Shown here: one piece after another, positions 1 through 8,152 of the stretch | How positions within the stretch are numbered: position 1 is the stretch's first letter | How the letters are laid out: each line of letters starts with the position of its first letter | Assembly: GCA_900319275.1 (NCBI GenBank) | Contig: ONNS01000018.1 | Span: 1 to 54,495, forward strand | Source of the DNA: an uncultured Eubacteriales bacterium | GTDB taxonomy: Bacteria; Bacillota; Clostridia; Oscillospirales; Oscillospiraceae | Reading direction: 5' to 3' | Length of the DNA stretch: 54,495 nucleotides | Made by a program: the position numbers and the translations under genes | The notes under the pieces: model-generated | Told to the model about the DNA's origin: nothing | Seen by the model: the letters and a program-made list of their open reading frames with translations, nothing else | Database searches by the model: none

Positions 1-21
1 AATCAAGTTCATATAGCAAAG

Positions 22-66
22 AAATGTTCGGCGGATTCGCACTATGTACGAAATCGCCGAACATTT
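22..66. repeat. Imperfect palindrome (intergenic hairpin)
   Basis: Twelve-base arms AAATGTTCGGCG and CGCCGAACATTT enclose a 21-base spacer. It lies in the gene-free first 250 bases next to GC-rich palindromes and may be part of one intergenic repeat unit. No coding function is visible. Confidence 0.5.
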
Positions 67-91
67 TTGCTGGCAAATATCTTTGCGCGCC

Positions 92-227
92 GGGCGGCCA
101 CAAGGGCCGCCCCTACGGCAAGACCATCGTTTTTACAACTCCGGTGCATTTTTGCAACACGCCCCTCTTTTTGCGAATATTCTCGGATTACCGTAGGGCC
201 GACGCCCTCGGCGGCCCTCGCTGCACA
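92..227. repeat. GC-rich REP-like palindromic block
   Basis: GGGCGGCC (92-99) pairs with GGCCGCCC (105-112) and is followed by CTACGG. A second copy in inverted orientation, CCGTAGGGCC...GGCGGCCC, lies at about 191-217. Two facing palindromic units resemble the REP/BIME type of dispersed intergenic repeat. No gene is credible here; the short ORFs in this stretch are artefacts of the palindromes. Confidence 0.45.
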
Positions 228-255
228 CAAGTTTTTTCCTGTTGAATATAGAACA

Positions 256-281
256 GCCCGGCGCGATTATTCGCGCCGGGC
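256..281 (-). terminator. Terminator-like hairpin after the secreted protein gene
   Basis: A perfect 11-bp stem GCCCGGCGCGA/TCGCGCCGGGC with a TTAT loop sits about 40 bases past the stop codon of the left-facing gene ending at 319. The following T tract is weak (TGTTCTATATT), so termination strength is uncertain. Confidence 0.6.
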
Positions 282-318
282 CGGTTTGACTTAAATGCCT
301 GTGTTTGCTGAGAAACGA

Positions 319-1374
319 TCAGAACAGACCGCGAATGATTTCAAGAACCTCGTCGGTCAGCTTGACCTCGACCGTGCCGCCGTTGCGCATCGCGACGATC
401 AGAACGTTGTCCGCGGTCAGCGTGTACTCGACACCGCTTAACAGGAAGACCAGCGCGCCATCCTTAAGAGTAACGCGGCCGCGGATTTCCGTGTAGAAGC
501 CGTCAGCGGTGCGGACGGTGATCTGGACAAAGCGGTTTTCATAGATCTCAACGTTGACCTTGCCATCAACCACATTGCCGCTGGCATCCTTGATCACGGT
601 CTCGAGCTCCTGCAGGGCTGTGCCTGCGATCTTATGGTTGATCACAGTCGGCTGCGTCTTGATCGAAGCCACCGCCGAAGTGTTCAGTACGGTGGGATCG
701 GCCACAGCGGCCTCGGTCACGTCCTTGCCGTTGGCGTCGCAGACCTTGACGCCCTCGCCGACTTCCAGCTTTGCGCCTTCTACAAAACCAATGCCCGGGT
801 TCAGACCAGGCAGATCCTGGTTCTGGTTGATGCCGGTGACACTGCCGCTTTCCACATCGAGCGTGGTTTCACTTCCAACATAGATACCTGTAGTGTTAAT
901 GATATCATCCGGCAGATTCGCCATCCACTCTTGCTCTTCAGCACCTGTGGCGATGCCGATCAGCGAGCCGGAGCCCTCTATTGTTGTCGTGCCCTGATTA
1001 TAGATATCGACACCACTAAATTCATTCTCAAAAGTGTTGGAGCCCTCAAGGGTGATTGTCACATCTCCATCTCCGAATACGTGAAGATATTCGCCGTCTA
1101 CATTTTGCAGGGTAACATTCGCCTCGGCACCCTCATTAGTAGATACGATTATACCATACTGATCTGAGGAGCCGGTAATTACAGGAGCGGAATCCGGTTG
1201 GTGATCGATAACAGTTGTATCAGTATTCCAATCACGCTGCGACACGGTTTGCCCGTCTTCTCTAGATTCGACACTTATATCACCGTTCGCAATATCATAG
1301 GTCTCTGCGAAAGCGGCTGCGGGGATGCTGACGATCATCATCAGCGCCAGGATCATGCCAAGAACGCGTTTCAT
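319..1374 (-). CDS. Secreted repeat-rich protein, beta-helix or carbohydrate-binding-like
   Basis: 351 residues of unknown function. Residues 1-23 form a clear signal peptide (Lys-Arg, hydrophobic core, Ala-rich end finishing AAAFA), so the product is exported. Residues about 85-200 contain short repeated strands such as VTLQNV, VTITLEGSNTF and TTIEGSGSL, typical of Clostridial secreted proteins with a right-handed beta-helix or carbohydrate-binding fold. No cell-wall anchor or catalytic motif is seen. The start has a strong GGAGG site, and a promoter lies just upstream. It appears monocistronic. Confidence is high that this is a gene and low on function. Confidence 0.8.
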   Translation of the reverse strand: MKRVLGMILALMMIVSIPAAAFAETYDIANGDISVESREDGQTVSQRDWNTDTTVIDHQPDSAPVITGSSDQYGIIVSTNEGAEANVTLQNVDGEYLHVFGDGDVTITLEGSNTFENEFSGVDIYNQGTTTIEGSGSLIGIATGAEEQEWMANLPDDIINTTGIYVGSETTLDVESGSVTGINQNQDLPGLNPGIGFVEGAKLEVGEGVKVCDANGKDVTEAAVADPTVLNTSAVASIKTQPTVINHKIAGTALQELETVIKDASGNVVDGKVNVEIYENRFVQITVRTADGFYTEIRGRVTLKDGALVFLLSGVEYTLTADNVLIVAMRNGGTVEVKLTDEVLEIIRGLF

Positions 1375-1421
1375 AGGTCTTCCTCCTTCATTTCAGCGGC
1401 TTATGCCGCCTGTATATTTTT

Positions 1422-1449
1422 ATTATACCAACTAAAATGGAAAAATCAA
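1422..1449 (-). promoter_or_regulatory. SigmaA-type promoter of the secreted protein gene
   Basis: On the minus strand TTGATT is followed after 16 bases by a perfect TATAAT. The 5' leader holds a small hairpin (GCGGC/GCCGC at about 1396-1410) before AAGGAGGA and the start codon at 1374. Confidence 0.7.
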
Positions 1450-1482
1450 GAAGAAATTGGAAAAATTTATAAATATGTGTTA

Positions 1483-1523
1483 AACAACTGCCTCATAACC
1501 GCAAGGGTCATGAGGCAGTTGTT
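1483..1523 (-). terminator. Terminator of the thrE-like operon
   Basis: A perfect 14-bp stem, AACAACTGCCTCAT against ATGAGGCAGTTGTT, lies 34 bases beyond the stop of the ThrE C-terminal-domain gene. Read leftwards it ends in TTGTTTAA, consistent with a factor-independent terminator. Confidence 0.75.
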
Positions 1524-1556
1524 ATAAATATTGGCTGTTCTATATCGGAAACAGCA

Positions 1557-2012
1557 TTAATTGCTTTTCGCGCTTGCTTTGCGCTTGCGGACGATGGTGT
1601 AGTGCCGCACGATATTGACCGCGCTGAAGCCGAGACCCAGCCCGGCCAGTGCGCCGACAAATTCCAGCGCATTCGAGATCGCCAGCTCCTGATTCCGGAT
1701 CAGAAAACCGGTGATCATATAGTACAGCAGATCGCCGGGGATCAGCGGTACGACCGCGGGGTAGAGGTACATCGTGGAGATCGTTTTTGTCTGCTTGGCC
1801 ATGAAATCCGCCAGCAGACCGGCAGCCAGCGCCGAGAGGAACAGATAAGCCACCCGGTTGGGGATGAAGGTTTGACTGCTGATCAGAACGATGCGCGAGA
1901 TCGCCCCGCACAGCCCCGCCAGCGGCAGACGCTTGAGCTCGATGCCGAAGACCAGACCGAAGCCCGCCGAGGCGCCGAAGCTCAGCAGCACAATGAGGAT
2001 ATTATTCAGCAT
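1557..2012 (-). CDS. Threonine/serine exporter subunit, YjjB/DUF3815-like (ThrE C-terminal half)
   Basis: 151 residues, membrane-embedded, with about four to five hydrophobic segments and the family-typical PAVVPLIPGDLLYYM motif (about residues 85-99). It matches the C-terminal half of ThrE, which exports threonine and serine in Corynebacterium; here, as in many Firmicutes, ThrE is split into two proteins. The start was chosen because its ATG shares its A with the upstream TAA stop (TAATG), which implies translational coupling to the DUF1212 partner. A longer in-frame ORF extends upstream but its N-terminal part reads as non-protein sequence. The actual substrate is inferred from the family only. 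Confidence 0.85.
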   Translation of the reverse strand: MLNNILIVLLSFGASAGFGLVFGIELKRLPLAGLCGAISRIVLISSQTFIPNRVAYLFLSALAAGLLADFMAKQTKTISTMYLYPAVVPLIPGDLLYYMITGFLIRNQELAISNALEFVGALAGLGLGFSAVNIVRHYTIVRKRKASAKSN

Positions 2013-2797
2013 TACATGACACCTCCACCAAATACGGCGGCCGAAACGACCAGTCCGCCCACGATCGTCACCGTCTCTATCACGACCTTCATCAGCTCGA
2101 TCGCGCCGTTTACCTCGTTGCCGCACATCACGTTGCGCACGGAATTGATGATCGGAATACCGGGGATCAGCATAAAGGCCGAGGTGATCAGCAGAATGTA
2201 GATATCGGCCCCCGGGACCAGCCGACAGTAGAGCATGCCGATGCTGCCCGCTAAAAACGCGGATACCAGCTCGTAGACGACCTTGCCGACGTCGGCACCG
2301 GGCTTGGTGATCAGCCAGCCGACGAGATTGCATAGCGGTACGATGATGCAGATGGCCGGCAGCTCGCGGATGCCGCCGTTGAACAGACCGCACAGGCACA
2401 GCAGCGCCGCCGTCTGGGCCAGGCACACGGCCCAGCGCGGATACGGGGTAACGTGGCTGGCCTTTGTCAGCATGGTCATCAGCTGGCTGGGAGCCGGCTT
2501 CGTCGCGCAGACCTCGCGCGAAAGGCGGTTGAGCTGGTCAAGCTTTTTCATCTGGATCGAACTTTTTGGGATCGTGGTCTGCTCGTGGCAGGAGAAGCCG
2601 CTTGCGTTCTTCACGCTCAGCGAGAGAAAGCTCGACAGGGCGTACAGACTCACGTCCACGAGTCCATAGGCGTGACAGGTGCGGTAGATCGCATCCTGCG
2701 CACGCTCGAGAGAGGCGCCGGCGCTGAGCATCTGCTTGCCGAGGTTGAGCATATAGTCAACCACGGTGCCGGTTTCTTTTTCCGTCAGTAATTTCAT
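2012..2797 (-). CDS. Threonine/serine exporter subunit, YjjP/DUF1212-like (ThrE N-terminal half)
   Basis: 261 residues. The N-terminal 110 residues are soluble and carry the family pattern LGKQMLSAGASLERAQDAI; the remainder has about five transmembrane helices with the PGIPIINSVRNVM motif near residue 210. Together with the coupled downstream gene it forms the two halves of a ThrE-type inner-membrane amino-acid exporter. AAGGAG lies nine bases before the ATG, and a promoter lies 38 bases upstream of the start. Function follows the family; no specificity residues can be judged. Confidence 0.88.
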   Translation of the reverse strand: MKLLTEKETGTVVDYMLNLGKQMLSAGASLERAQDAIYRTCHAYGLVDVSLYALSSFLSLSVKNASGFSCHEQTTIPKSSIQMKKLDQLNRLSREVCATKPAPSQLMTMLTKASHVTPYPRWAVCLAQTAALLCLCGLFNGGIRELPAICIIVPLCNLVGWLITKPGADVGKVVYELVSAFLAGSIGMLYCRLVPGADIYILLITSAFMLIPGIPIINSVRNVMCGNEVNGAIELMKVVIETVTIVGGLVVSAAVFGGGVM

Positions 2798-2834
2798 GGG
2801 GCGTCGCTCCTTTTTTGCTCACTGTGTTTTTTAG

Positions 2835-2863
2835 AGTTTACCACAGATTCCGTATACGCACAA
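2835..2863 (-). promoter_or_regulatory. Promoter of the split thrE operon
   Basis: Minus-strand TTGTGC, 17-base spacer, TAAACT, about 38 bases before the ATG at 2797. Confidence 0.6.
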
Positions 2864-2930
2864 GGGTGATGCTTGCAGGAGCGGCGAAAAAAGACGTGCA
2901 TCTTTAGCGTATCCGCCCGGATATGAAATT

Positions 2931-2958
2931 CACCGGCCGTCTTTTCCGACGGCCGGTG
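2931..2958. terminator. Hairpin between aquaporin and exporter operon
   Basis: Perfect 11-bp stem CACCGGCCGTC/GACGGCCGGTG with a TTTTCC loop, 15 bases past the aquaporin stop. No long T run follows on the minus strand, so it may work with flanking sequence or mainly protect mRNA 3' ends. Confidence 0.6.
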
Positions 2959-2973
2959 ATATAGCTTGGAGAT

Positions 2974-3660
2974 TTAGTCTTCGAGAGCCTTGTAGGTGCA
3001 GGCGGCCAGCGCGGCGCCGACAAAGGGGCCGACGATAAAGACCCACAGCGAGGCAATGGGAGCGGCGTTGCCGGCAAACAGGGCGACGAGTGCGGGACCG
3101 AAGCTGCGGGCGGGGTTGACCGAGGTCCCGGTCAGGCCAATGCCGAGGATATGTACACCGACCAGCGTCAGGCCGATGATTAAGCCGCCGAAGGAGCCGT
3201 GGTTGGCTTTCTTCGAGGTCACGCCGAGGATGCACAGCACGAAAATGAAGGTCAGGATGATCTCAACCAGCAGACCCGCAAACGCGTTGCCGTGCACACC
3301 GGCCAGACCGTTGGTGCCGAAACCGCCCGTCATGTCGGTGACATTACCGAGCTTGAAAATCAGCGCCAGCAGCCCCGAGCCGACAAGTGCGCCGATGCAC
3401 TGGGCGATCAGATAGCCGACAAAATCCTTCACGCTCATGCCGCCGGTCATCAGAACGCCGAGAGAGACCGCGGGGTTCACGTGGCAGCCGGAGATGTTGC
3501 CGATGCAGTAGGCCGAGGCGACGATCGCAAGGCCAAAGGCAAGGGCCGTCAGAATGTAGCCGCCGCCGGCCGCCGCGTCGCAGCCGACCAGCATGGCCGT
3601 GCCGCAGCCGAGGACAACCAGGGTGCAGGTGCCGATACATTCGGCGATATACTTTTTCAT
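2974..3660 (-). CDS. aqpZ: Aquaporin, AqpZ-like water channel
   Basis: 228 residues, the usual length for bacterial MIP-family channels, with six hydrophobic helices. The two half-helix NPA signatures are intact at residues 62-64 (HVNPAVS) and 182-184 (SVNPARS). The aromatic/arginine selectivity filter can be read as Phe42, His170, Thr179, Arg185, the water-selective AqpZ combination rather than the glycerol-facilitator one. It therefore most likely passes water across the plasma membrane. It has its own promoter and AGGAGGG site and appears monocistronic. Orthology to AqpZ is inferred from motifs. Confidence 0.9.
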   Translation of the reverse strand: MKKYIAECIGTCTLVVLGCGTAMLVGCDAAAGGGYILTALAFGLAIVASAYCIGNISGCHVNPAVSLGVLMTGGMSVKDFVGYLIAQCIGALVGSGLLALIFKLGNVTDMTGGFGTNGLAGVHGNAFAGLLVEIILTFIFVLCILGVTSKKANHGSFGGLIIGLTLVGVHILGIGLTGTSVNPARSFGPALVALFAGNAAPIASLWVFIVGPFVGAALAACTYKALED

Positions 3661-3690
3661 GGGAAAACCCTCCTATTTGATGATAGTTGG

Positions 3691-3719
3691 ATTATAGCAC
3701 GCTGTGTTGTTTTGGGCAA
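3691..3719 (-). promoter_or_regulatory. Promoter of the aquaporin gene
   Basis: Minus-strand TTGCCC, 17 bases, perfect TATAAT, about 30 bases before the start codon at 3660. Confidence 0.7.
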
Positions 3720-3805
3720 GGGAGAATATGCCGGACCATGAATAATCTGTTCTCTGATTGCCGGTGCCATGCAGGGCCTTTCAGTCTGCGGAAGTGAAGA
3801 AAAAG

Positions 3806-3834
3806 TTGATAAATCAAGGCCAGTGAAGTATAAT
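3806..3834 (+). promoter_or_regulatory. Promoter of the DUF1653 operon
   Basis: TTGATA, 17-base spacer, perfect TATAAT. Transcription would begin near 3841 and give a leader of about 120 bases with a strong hairpin before the DUF1653 gene. Confidence 0.7.
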
Positions 3835-3890
3835 CAGGTATCATGTCATTGGTTTTTTCTGTCCCGGACAACTGTTTTGATAACGAAAAC

Positions 3891-3938
3891 CTCTCGCCCG
3901 TCCTGTCCCGTTATTTCGGGGCAGCGGGGCGAGAGGGG
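3891..3938 (+). promoter_or_regulatory. Structured 5' leader hairpin of the DUF1653 operon
   Basis: CCTCTCGCCC pairs with GGGGCGAGAGG, and inside it CTGTCCCG pairs with CGGGGCAG around a TTATTT loop. The stem ends about 13 bases before the Shine-Dalgarno site. No T run follows, so it is not a classical terminator; it could affect mRNA stability or translation. Confidence 0.45.
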
Positions 3939-3962
3939 CGTTGCTGTTATATGGAGGACGCT

Positions 3963-4406
3963 ATGACCTACGAAGAAGCATTACAATCCATCCCCTGCGG
4001 TCGATACCGCCACTTCAAGGGGAATGCGTATGAGGTTCTCGGGATCGCCCGGCATTCCGAGACAGAGGAGCCGATGGTCGTCTACAAAGCCCTGTACGGA
4101 GAGGGCGGCTTGTGGATACGCCCGGCATCCATGTGGAACGAGACGGTTGAGCGCTGCGGGAAGACCTGGCGGCGGTTTTACCGTCTGGATCGGATCGAGC
4201 GGGTGGAGACGTATGAGCGTCTGTTTGAGGATGCCGCGGCCACGCACGATCCGGAGAAGCTCCGCCTTTTGGAGGCTTATTACACATCCGGCGAGTGGCG
4301 GGACGACTATGAAGCGGATGAGCGCCGCGAGCTGCCGCCGGATCTGAAGCGGGGCGTGCTTTCGCAGGATGCGCTGTACGATATTCTGGAGGAGGCAGGA
4401 CGATGA
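3963..4406 (+). CDS. DUF1653 domain protein
   Basis: 147 residues. The N-terminal 60 residues carry the DUF1653 pattern: GRYRHFKGNAYEVLGIARHSETEE, then a YKALYGEGGLWIRP stretch ending near MWNE. DUF1653 proteins are small cytosolic proteins of unproven function, often read as SH3-like. The C-terminal half (about 75-147) is charged and specific to this protein. The start at 3963 was chosen because GGAGG lies five bases upstream; an upstream in-frame extension lacks such a site. Its last bases overlap the next gene (ATGA), so the two are co-translated. Confidence 0.85.
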   Translation: MTYEEALQSIPCGRYRHFKGNAYEVLGIARHSETEEPMVVYKALYGEGGLWIRPASMWNETVERCGKTWRRFYRLDRIERVETYERLFEDAAATHDPEKLRLLEAYYTSGEWRDDYEADERRELPPDLKRGVLSQDALYDILEEAGR

Positions 4407-4870
4407 CAAAAGCGGCACGCCATTTCTCCGGCGATGAACCGATGCAGTTTCAGCACACGCATCGGCCAGGCTTTTTGCTCGGCTTTGTTGACTTTTTCAC
4501 GGCTGGACTTTTCTTTCTTGTCTATATGCGCCTTGGCCTGCAGAATGAGCTGGAAACGATTCTCGGCCACAAGCTGCTGCCGTACTGGAAGGCGTATCTG
4601 CTGGGAATCCCGACGCTGTTCATCTATCCGCTGATCTGGATGGCCAGAATCGCGGAAGAACTGAAAGCGAAAGCGATCGAAATCGGCGTGGCAGGGCCGT
4701 ACACCTCATGGTGGCACATGTTTGGATGGAACACGTTCGGCCTGTTTCTCATGGGCCCGGCCGTGGCAACGATGAGATTCTTTGATACGCTCAACAAAGT
4801 GGAAGACGAGATGAATAGGGCAGGGCAGAAGAGGGGAGCGTTGTCCCAGAGATCAGATGAATCATTCTGA
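4403..4870 (+). CDS. DUF4234-like small membrane protein
   Basis: 155 residues with two or three hydrophobic segments (about 23-42, 60-80 and 110-128) and the family-like stretch AGPYTSWWHMFGWN near residue 98. Function is unknown; DUF4234-type proteins are small inner-membrane proteins. Its start overlaps the DUF1653 stop by four bases (ATGA), indicating coupling. A 48-bp piece covering the AGPYTSWWH region reappears at about 49409, where it is an orphan fragment, so sequence from this family has been duplicated or transferred within the genome. Confidence 0.7.
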   Translation: MTKAARHFSGDEPMQFQHTHRPGFLLGFVDFFTAGLFFLVYMRLGLQNELETILGHKLLPYWKAYLLGIPTLFIYPLIWMARIAEELKAKAIEIGVAGPYTSWWHMFGWNTFGLFLMGPAVATMRFFDTLNKVEDEMNRAGQKRGALSQRSDESF

Positions 4871-4889
4871 AAGGGAGAGAGAACAAAAC

Positions 4890-5375
4890 ATGGATTATAT
4901 TCACGATCTGCGCAAAATCATCGGGCCGCGAAAGATCATCTTGAACTGTGCCGGTGCCTTGATCATCCGCGATGATAAAATCCTTTTCCAGCGTCGGGCA
5001 GATAACGGCAAGTGGGGCTTGATCGGCGGTTTGCTGGAAATGAATGAGACATACGAGGAAGCGGCCCTGCGGGAAATCCGCGAAGAAACCGGCCTGAACG
5101 TGCAGCTGGACAGCTTTCTCGGCATTTACCATAACCACAACATGGTCTGGAGCAACGGAGATGCCGCCCATGTCATCAGCGCCTATTATACCGCGCATAT
5201 TGTCAGCGGAGAGCCCCGGATCGACGAAGAATCGTATGAGTTGAAATTCTTCGGAAAAGAGGAGATGCCCGCACTCTTTGCCGAAGATCACAGGGCGGCC
5301 ATGGAGGCGTATTTCAGCGGCATACGATATCCGCTGATGCAGGAAAACAGAGTATCATCAGTTGCTCTGAGATGA
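4890..5375 (+). CDS. Nudix hydrolase
   Basis: 161 residues. The Nudix box GX5EX7REUXEEXGU is complete at about residues 49-71 (GLLEMNETYEEAALREIREE then TGL), giving the Mg-binding glutamates for hydrolysis of a nucleoside diphosphate linked to another moiety. The N-terminal strand (IILNCAGALIIRDDKILFQRR) resembles housekeeping MutT/ADP-ribose-type enzymes of Firmicutes. The substrate cannot be told from sequence. The start at 4890 has AAGGGAGAGA upstream; it lies 19 bases after the preceding gene, so it is probably the last gene of this operon and ends at a strong terminator. Confidence 0.9.
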   Translation: MDYIHDLRKIIGPRKIILNCAGALIIRDDKILFQRRADNGKWGLIGGLLEMNETYEEAALREIREETGLNVQLDSFLGIYHNHNMVWSNGDAAHVISAYYTAHIVSGEPRIDEESYELKFFGKEEMPALFAEDHRAAMEAYFSGIRYPLMQENRVSSVALR

Positions 5376-5415
5376 AAAAATGACAGGGGAACGCAATCGT
5401 TCTCCTGTCATTTTT
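5376..5415 (+). terminator. Bidirectional terminator, near-identical to one at 51184
   Basis: AAAAATGACAGGGGAACG and CGTTCTCCTGTCATTTTT form a stem with CAAT loop, an A run on one side and a T run on the other. Practically the same hairpin occurs 46 kb away after the SASP gene. Confidence 0.85.
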
Positions 5416-5575
5416 GCAATGGTCCAGGCGCAGCCCTTTCTGCTTTTGGAACAGACTGTGCCTGAGCTTTTGGTGTATTCTCTATTTTTCGTTTTCAAAT
5501 AACCGACCTGATTGCCACGGAAGTTAGACCGACGGCAAAAGGCGTGTACAGCACAGATAGGGTGTATGATCTCGT

Positions 5576-6808
5576 TCAGGGGTGTCCAGATACGCAGTTG
5601 TCCCATGGCCTGTGTCCAAGTCGCGCGGCTTTGACCTCCAACTCGGAAAACTCAAATCCGGACAGCTCACAGTCCGGCAGCAGTTCCGGCGCATCATAGA
5701 GCGTATCACAGTTGACCTTGCAGCGCCGCATGGTGATCTGCCGCACGCAGGCGGGCGGAAAGTCGGTCCGGCCCTTCGGGTCAAAAAACTGCGTCCATTT
5801 GTTCAGCTGGAAACAGTTTTCCACCGTGCCGGACACATCCTCTACCGTGACATACTCATAGCACTGCGGGGTATCCGGCCGCAGCTTCAGCCAGAGCAGA
5901 TTGAAGCCGGAGTCCACAGTAATATGCCGAAGAAGGATGTTGCGGCAGTGGATGGCCTCCGAGCCGAGCGTCAGACAGCCGTGGCAGAAGCCGTAGTGGC
6001 AATGCTCTATCAGAATGCGCTCGTTGGCGCCGTTCTCCGGCAGCGTGTCAGCCCAGGGGCCTTTGCCGCCCTTTAAGGCCACCGCGTCGTCGTTGACGTG
6101 CATTGTGCAGCCGCGGATCAGCACGTCGGTGCAGGCGTCCAGGTCGATCGCGTCGGTACTCGGGGCGCGGACGGGTTGCTCGGGAGAAAAGATCGTGCAG
6201 CCGAGGATTTTGACATATTGGCAGCGGTAGAAATGGTTGGTCCAGAAGGCCGCGTTCTGCAGATGGAGCCCTCCGAGCAGCACGTTTCGGCTGTTCGAAA
6301 CGTATATCAGTCTCGGCCGCTGTTCGTCCTTGTTGGTGCATGCCGGATTCCATGCGCGTCGGAGCCAGAAGGCTTTCCAGAAGCGCAGCCCGTTGCCGTC
6401 GATCGTACCGGGGCCGCACATCGTAAAGCCGTCGCAGCCATCGGCGTTGATCAACGCGGCAAAGTAGGGGCAGCTCTCACCCTCGATGCGCGTATCGAGC
6501 AGCGGATAGTCCACGATGTTGTCGCTGCCCAGCAGTACGCCGCTCTCGGCAATATACAGATGGACGCCCGGGCGGAAGAACAGCGCGCCGGTGCGAAAGG
6601 TACCCGCAGGCACGGTGAGCACGCCGCCGCCCTCGGCGGCAATACGGTCGATCAGCGCCTGAATCTCCGCTGTATGGAGCGCGCCGTCGTCATGGATTCC
6701 ATAATCGGTCAGACAGTAAGCTCTCCCCAGCGTCTCGCGCGGGGGGATTGTTGTATTCCGGAACCAGTCCTCGATCGGTGTTCCGTCCGGAAAGTGTTCA
6801 TAATCCAT
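5576..6808 (-). CDS. Glycoside hydrolase family 28 (polygalacturonase-like)
   Basis: 410 residues forming a right-handed parallel beta-helix. The GH28 catalytic core is visible: STDAIDLD (usual NTD), VNDDAVALK (the catalytic Asp pair), a HGCLTLGSE segment (usual GHG...GSE) and LLWLKLRPD (usual RIK). There is no signal peptide, so it probably acts inside the cell on imported pectic oligosaccharides such as galacturonides or rhamnogalacturonan pieces. The start has GAGGGG about six bases upstream; a longer ORF runs upstream but reads as an out-of-frame shadow of the esterase. It lies 14 bases after the acetylesterase gene and is co-transcribed with it. The exact GH28 subtype (exo, rhamnogalacturonan, xylogalacturonan) is open. 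Confidence 0.88.
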   Translation of the reverse strand: MDYEHFPDGTPIEDWFRNTTIPPRETLGRAYCLTDYGIHDDGALHTAEIQALIDRIAAEGGGVLTVPAGTFRTGALFFRPGVHLYIAESGVLLGSDNIVDYPLLDTRIEGESCPYFAALINADGCDGFTMCGPGTIDGNGLRFWKAFWLRRAWNPACTNKDEQRPRLIYVSNSRNVLLGGLHLQNAAFWTNHFYRCQYVKILGCTIFSPEQPVRAPSTDAIDLDACTDVLIRGCTMHVNDDAVALKGGKGPWADTLPENGANERILIEHCHYGFCHGCLTLGSEAIHCRNILLRHITVDSGFNLLWLKLRPDTPQCYEYVTVEDVSGTVENCFQLNKWTQFFDPKGRTDFPPACVRQITMRRCKVNCDTLYDAPELLPDCELSGFEFSELEVKAARLGHRPWDNCVSGHP

Positions 6809-6822
6809 ATGGCACCCCTCAT

Positions 6823-8091
6823 TTACTGTATCGGCCAGGGGAAATCCGCGATCAGCCCGTAATCCACCAGCGGTTTGGCTCCCTCGGGCGGTGCGATCCC
6901 GTCCGGCGCAGAGAGTTCTTCCATCGGCCCGTAGGGCAGCCACGCGGGCTGGGGGCTCTGCTCGGTAAGGCCGTATTCCGCCAGGGCGGATACAACAAAG
7001 CCCGCCGCCATGTAGGCGCCGAAGTCGTTGAGATGGCTGTAATCGCAGGGGTGGAACCAGCAGCGCGAGATATCCAGGCCATGCGCACACAGGCAGTCCA
7101 TCATCGCGCCGTGCAGATCGAGCACCGGCACGTCATAGGCCTCTCCCAGGTCGAACATGGCCGCGGCTTGCGCTTCCAACAGGTCGTTATATTCCGTTTC
7201 ACTCTTCCATGTGTTGCGCGCGAGCGGCGTCACCAGTACCGGCATCGCGCCGCGCGCGGTGAGCTCGCGGATATAGCGCCGCAGATTTTCGTAATATCCG
7301 CCGAAGGCGTCGAGATGGCGGTGCTTCTGGTCATTGTGGCCAAACTGAATCAGCACCAGATCGTCCGGGCGGACGAGCGACAGCAGATTGGCATAGTGCC
7401 CCTCCTCGCGAAAGCTCTCGGTGCTCAGACCGGAATGGGCGTGATTGCTCACGCAGTAGTCAAGCCCCAGGTGCACCGGGAGCATCTGCCCCCAGCCGCA
7501 ATAGGTGCAGCCCGGCGCATAGGGGATGATCGCCGACTGGTCGGTCACGGTCGAGTCGCCCATCAAAAAGAGGCGCGGGGCGTCGCTGCGCTCAAAACGC
7601 ACCGACGCGAAACGAACGACACCGTCCATCGCGACAAGCGTCAGGTCAACGGCTCTGTCCTTCCGGCAGCCGGGGCTCGAGTCCGTCAGTCCGCTGTGCC
7701 CGGCCGGATAGATCGGCGAGACGTCGCACAGTGCTTCGATCGCCACGCGCTCACCGGCATTGAGCGCGCCGCGCCACGCGAGACGCCGACGGCTGATGAA
7801 AACCAGGACCTCTCGGCAGTCCGTTTCCGCTTCGAGTACGGCGGCGACGGCAAAACAGCCGCTGCCGGTGTCCGCGCGAAAGTGGACGGGGAAGGCGCGG
7901 CCTTCGCAATTGCCCGTCTCCGGCGCTTTGGAAAGCGTGTACCACCAGGGGCGCACAAAACCGTTGCTCAGCTCGGGGATCTGCAGGGCGGAATGCGCCG
8001 CGATCTCCCGATCGGTCACAAAACCAAAGCCGCCCTCGCGATAGCGCGGCATATCTGAGCGGAGATCCACGTCAAAAGGCAGTGAAATCAT
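6823..8091 (-). CDS. SGNH-type rhamnogalacturonan acetylesterase (CE12-like)
   Basis: 422 residues in two parts. The N-terminal ~175 residues form a beta-rich accessory region. The C-terminal SGNH hydrolase domain has nucleophile block GDSTV (~residue 178), the GHND block and a DYSHLND block with the catalytic His. GDSTV-GHND-DxxHLN is the pattern of rhamnogalacturonan acetylesterases such as RhgT, which remove acetyl groups from pectin backbones. No signal peptide, so cytosolic. It directly precedes GH28, with which it would work on acetylated rhamnogalacturonan oligomers. The ribosome site (AGGAG) is 12 bases from the ATG, slightly long. Confidence 0.85.
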   Translation of the reverse strand: MISLPFDVDLRSDMPRYREGGFGFVTDREIAAHSALQIPELSNGFVRPWWYTLSKAPETGNCEGRAFPVHFRADTGSGCFAVAAVLEAETDCREVLVFISRRRLAWRGALNAGERVAIEALCDVSPIYPAGHSGLTDSSPGCRKDRAVDLTLVAMDGVVRFASVRFERSDAPRLFLMGDSTVTDQSAIIPYAPGCTYCGWGQMLPVHLGLDYCVSNHAHSGLSTESFREEGHYANLLSLVRPDDLVLIQFGHNDQKHRHLDAFGGYYENLRRYIRELTARGAMPVLVTPLARNTWKSETEYNDLLEAQAAAMFDLGEAYDVPVLDLHGAMMDCLCAHGLDISRCWFHPCDYSHLNDFGAYMAAGFVVSALAEYGLTEQSPQPAWLPYGPMEELSAPDGIAPPEGAKPLVDYGLIADFPWPIQ

Positions 8092-8115
8092 AACGAATAT
8101 CGTCTCCTGTATGTT

Positions 8116-8148
8116 TCACCCATGAGCCGATCAGCGGCTCATGGGTGA
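8116..8148. terminator. Perfect hairpin between aldo/keto-reductase remnant and acetylesterase
   Basis: Fourteen-base arms TCACCCATGAGCCG/CGGCTCATGGGTGA. On the minus strand it follows the reductase remnant stop and precedes the acetylesterase start, so it could separate the two transcription units. No T run is present. Confidence 0.5.
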
Positions 8149-8152
8149 TGTC

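Noticed and set aside
1..250. Short ORFs at the left edge
   Set aside because: Produced by GC-rich palindromic repeats on both strands; no start signals.
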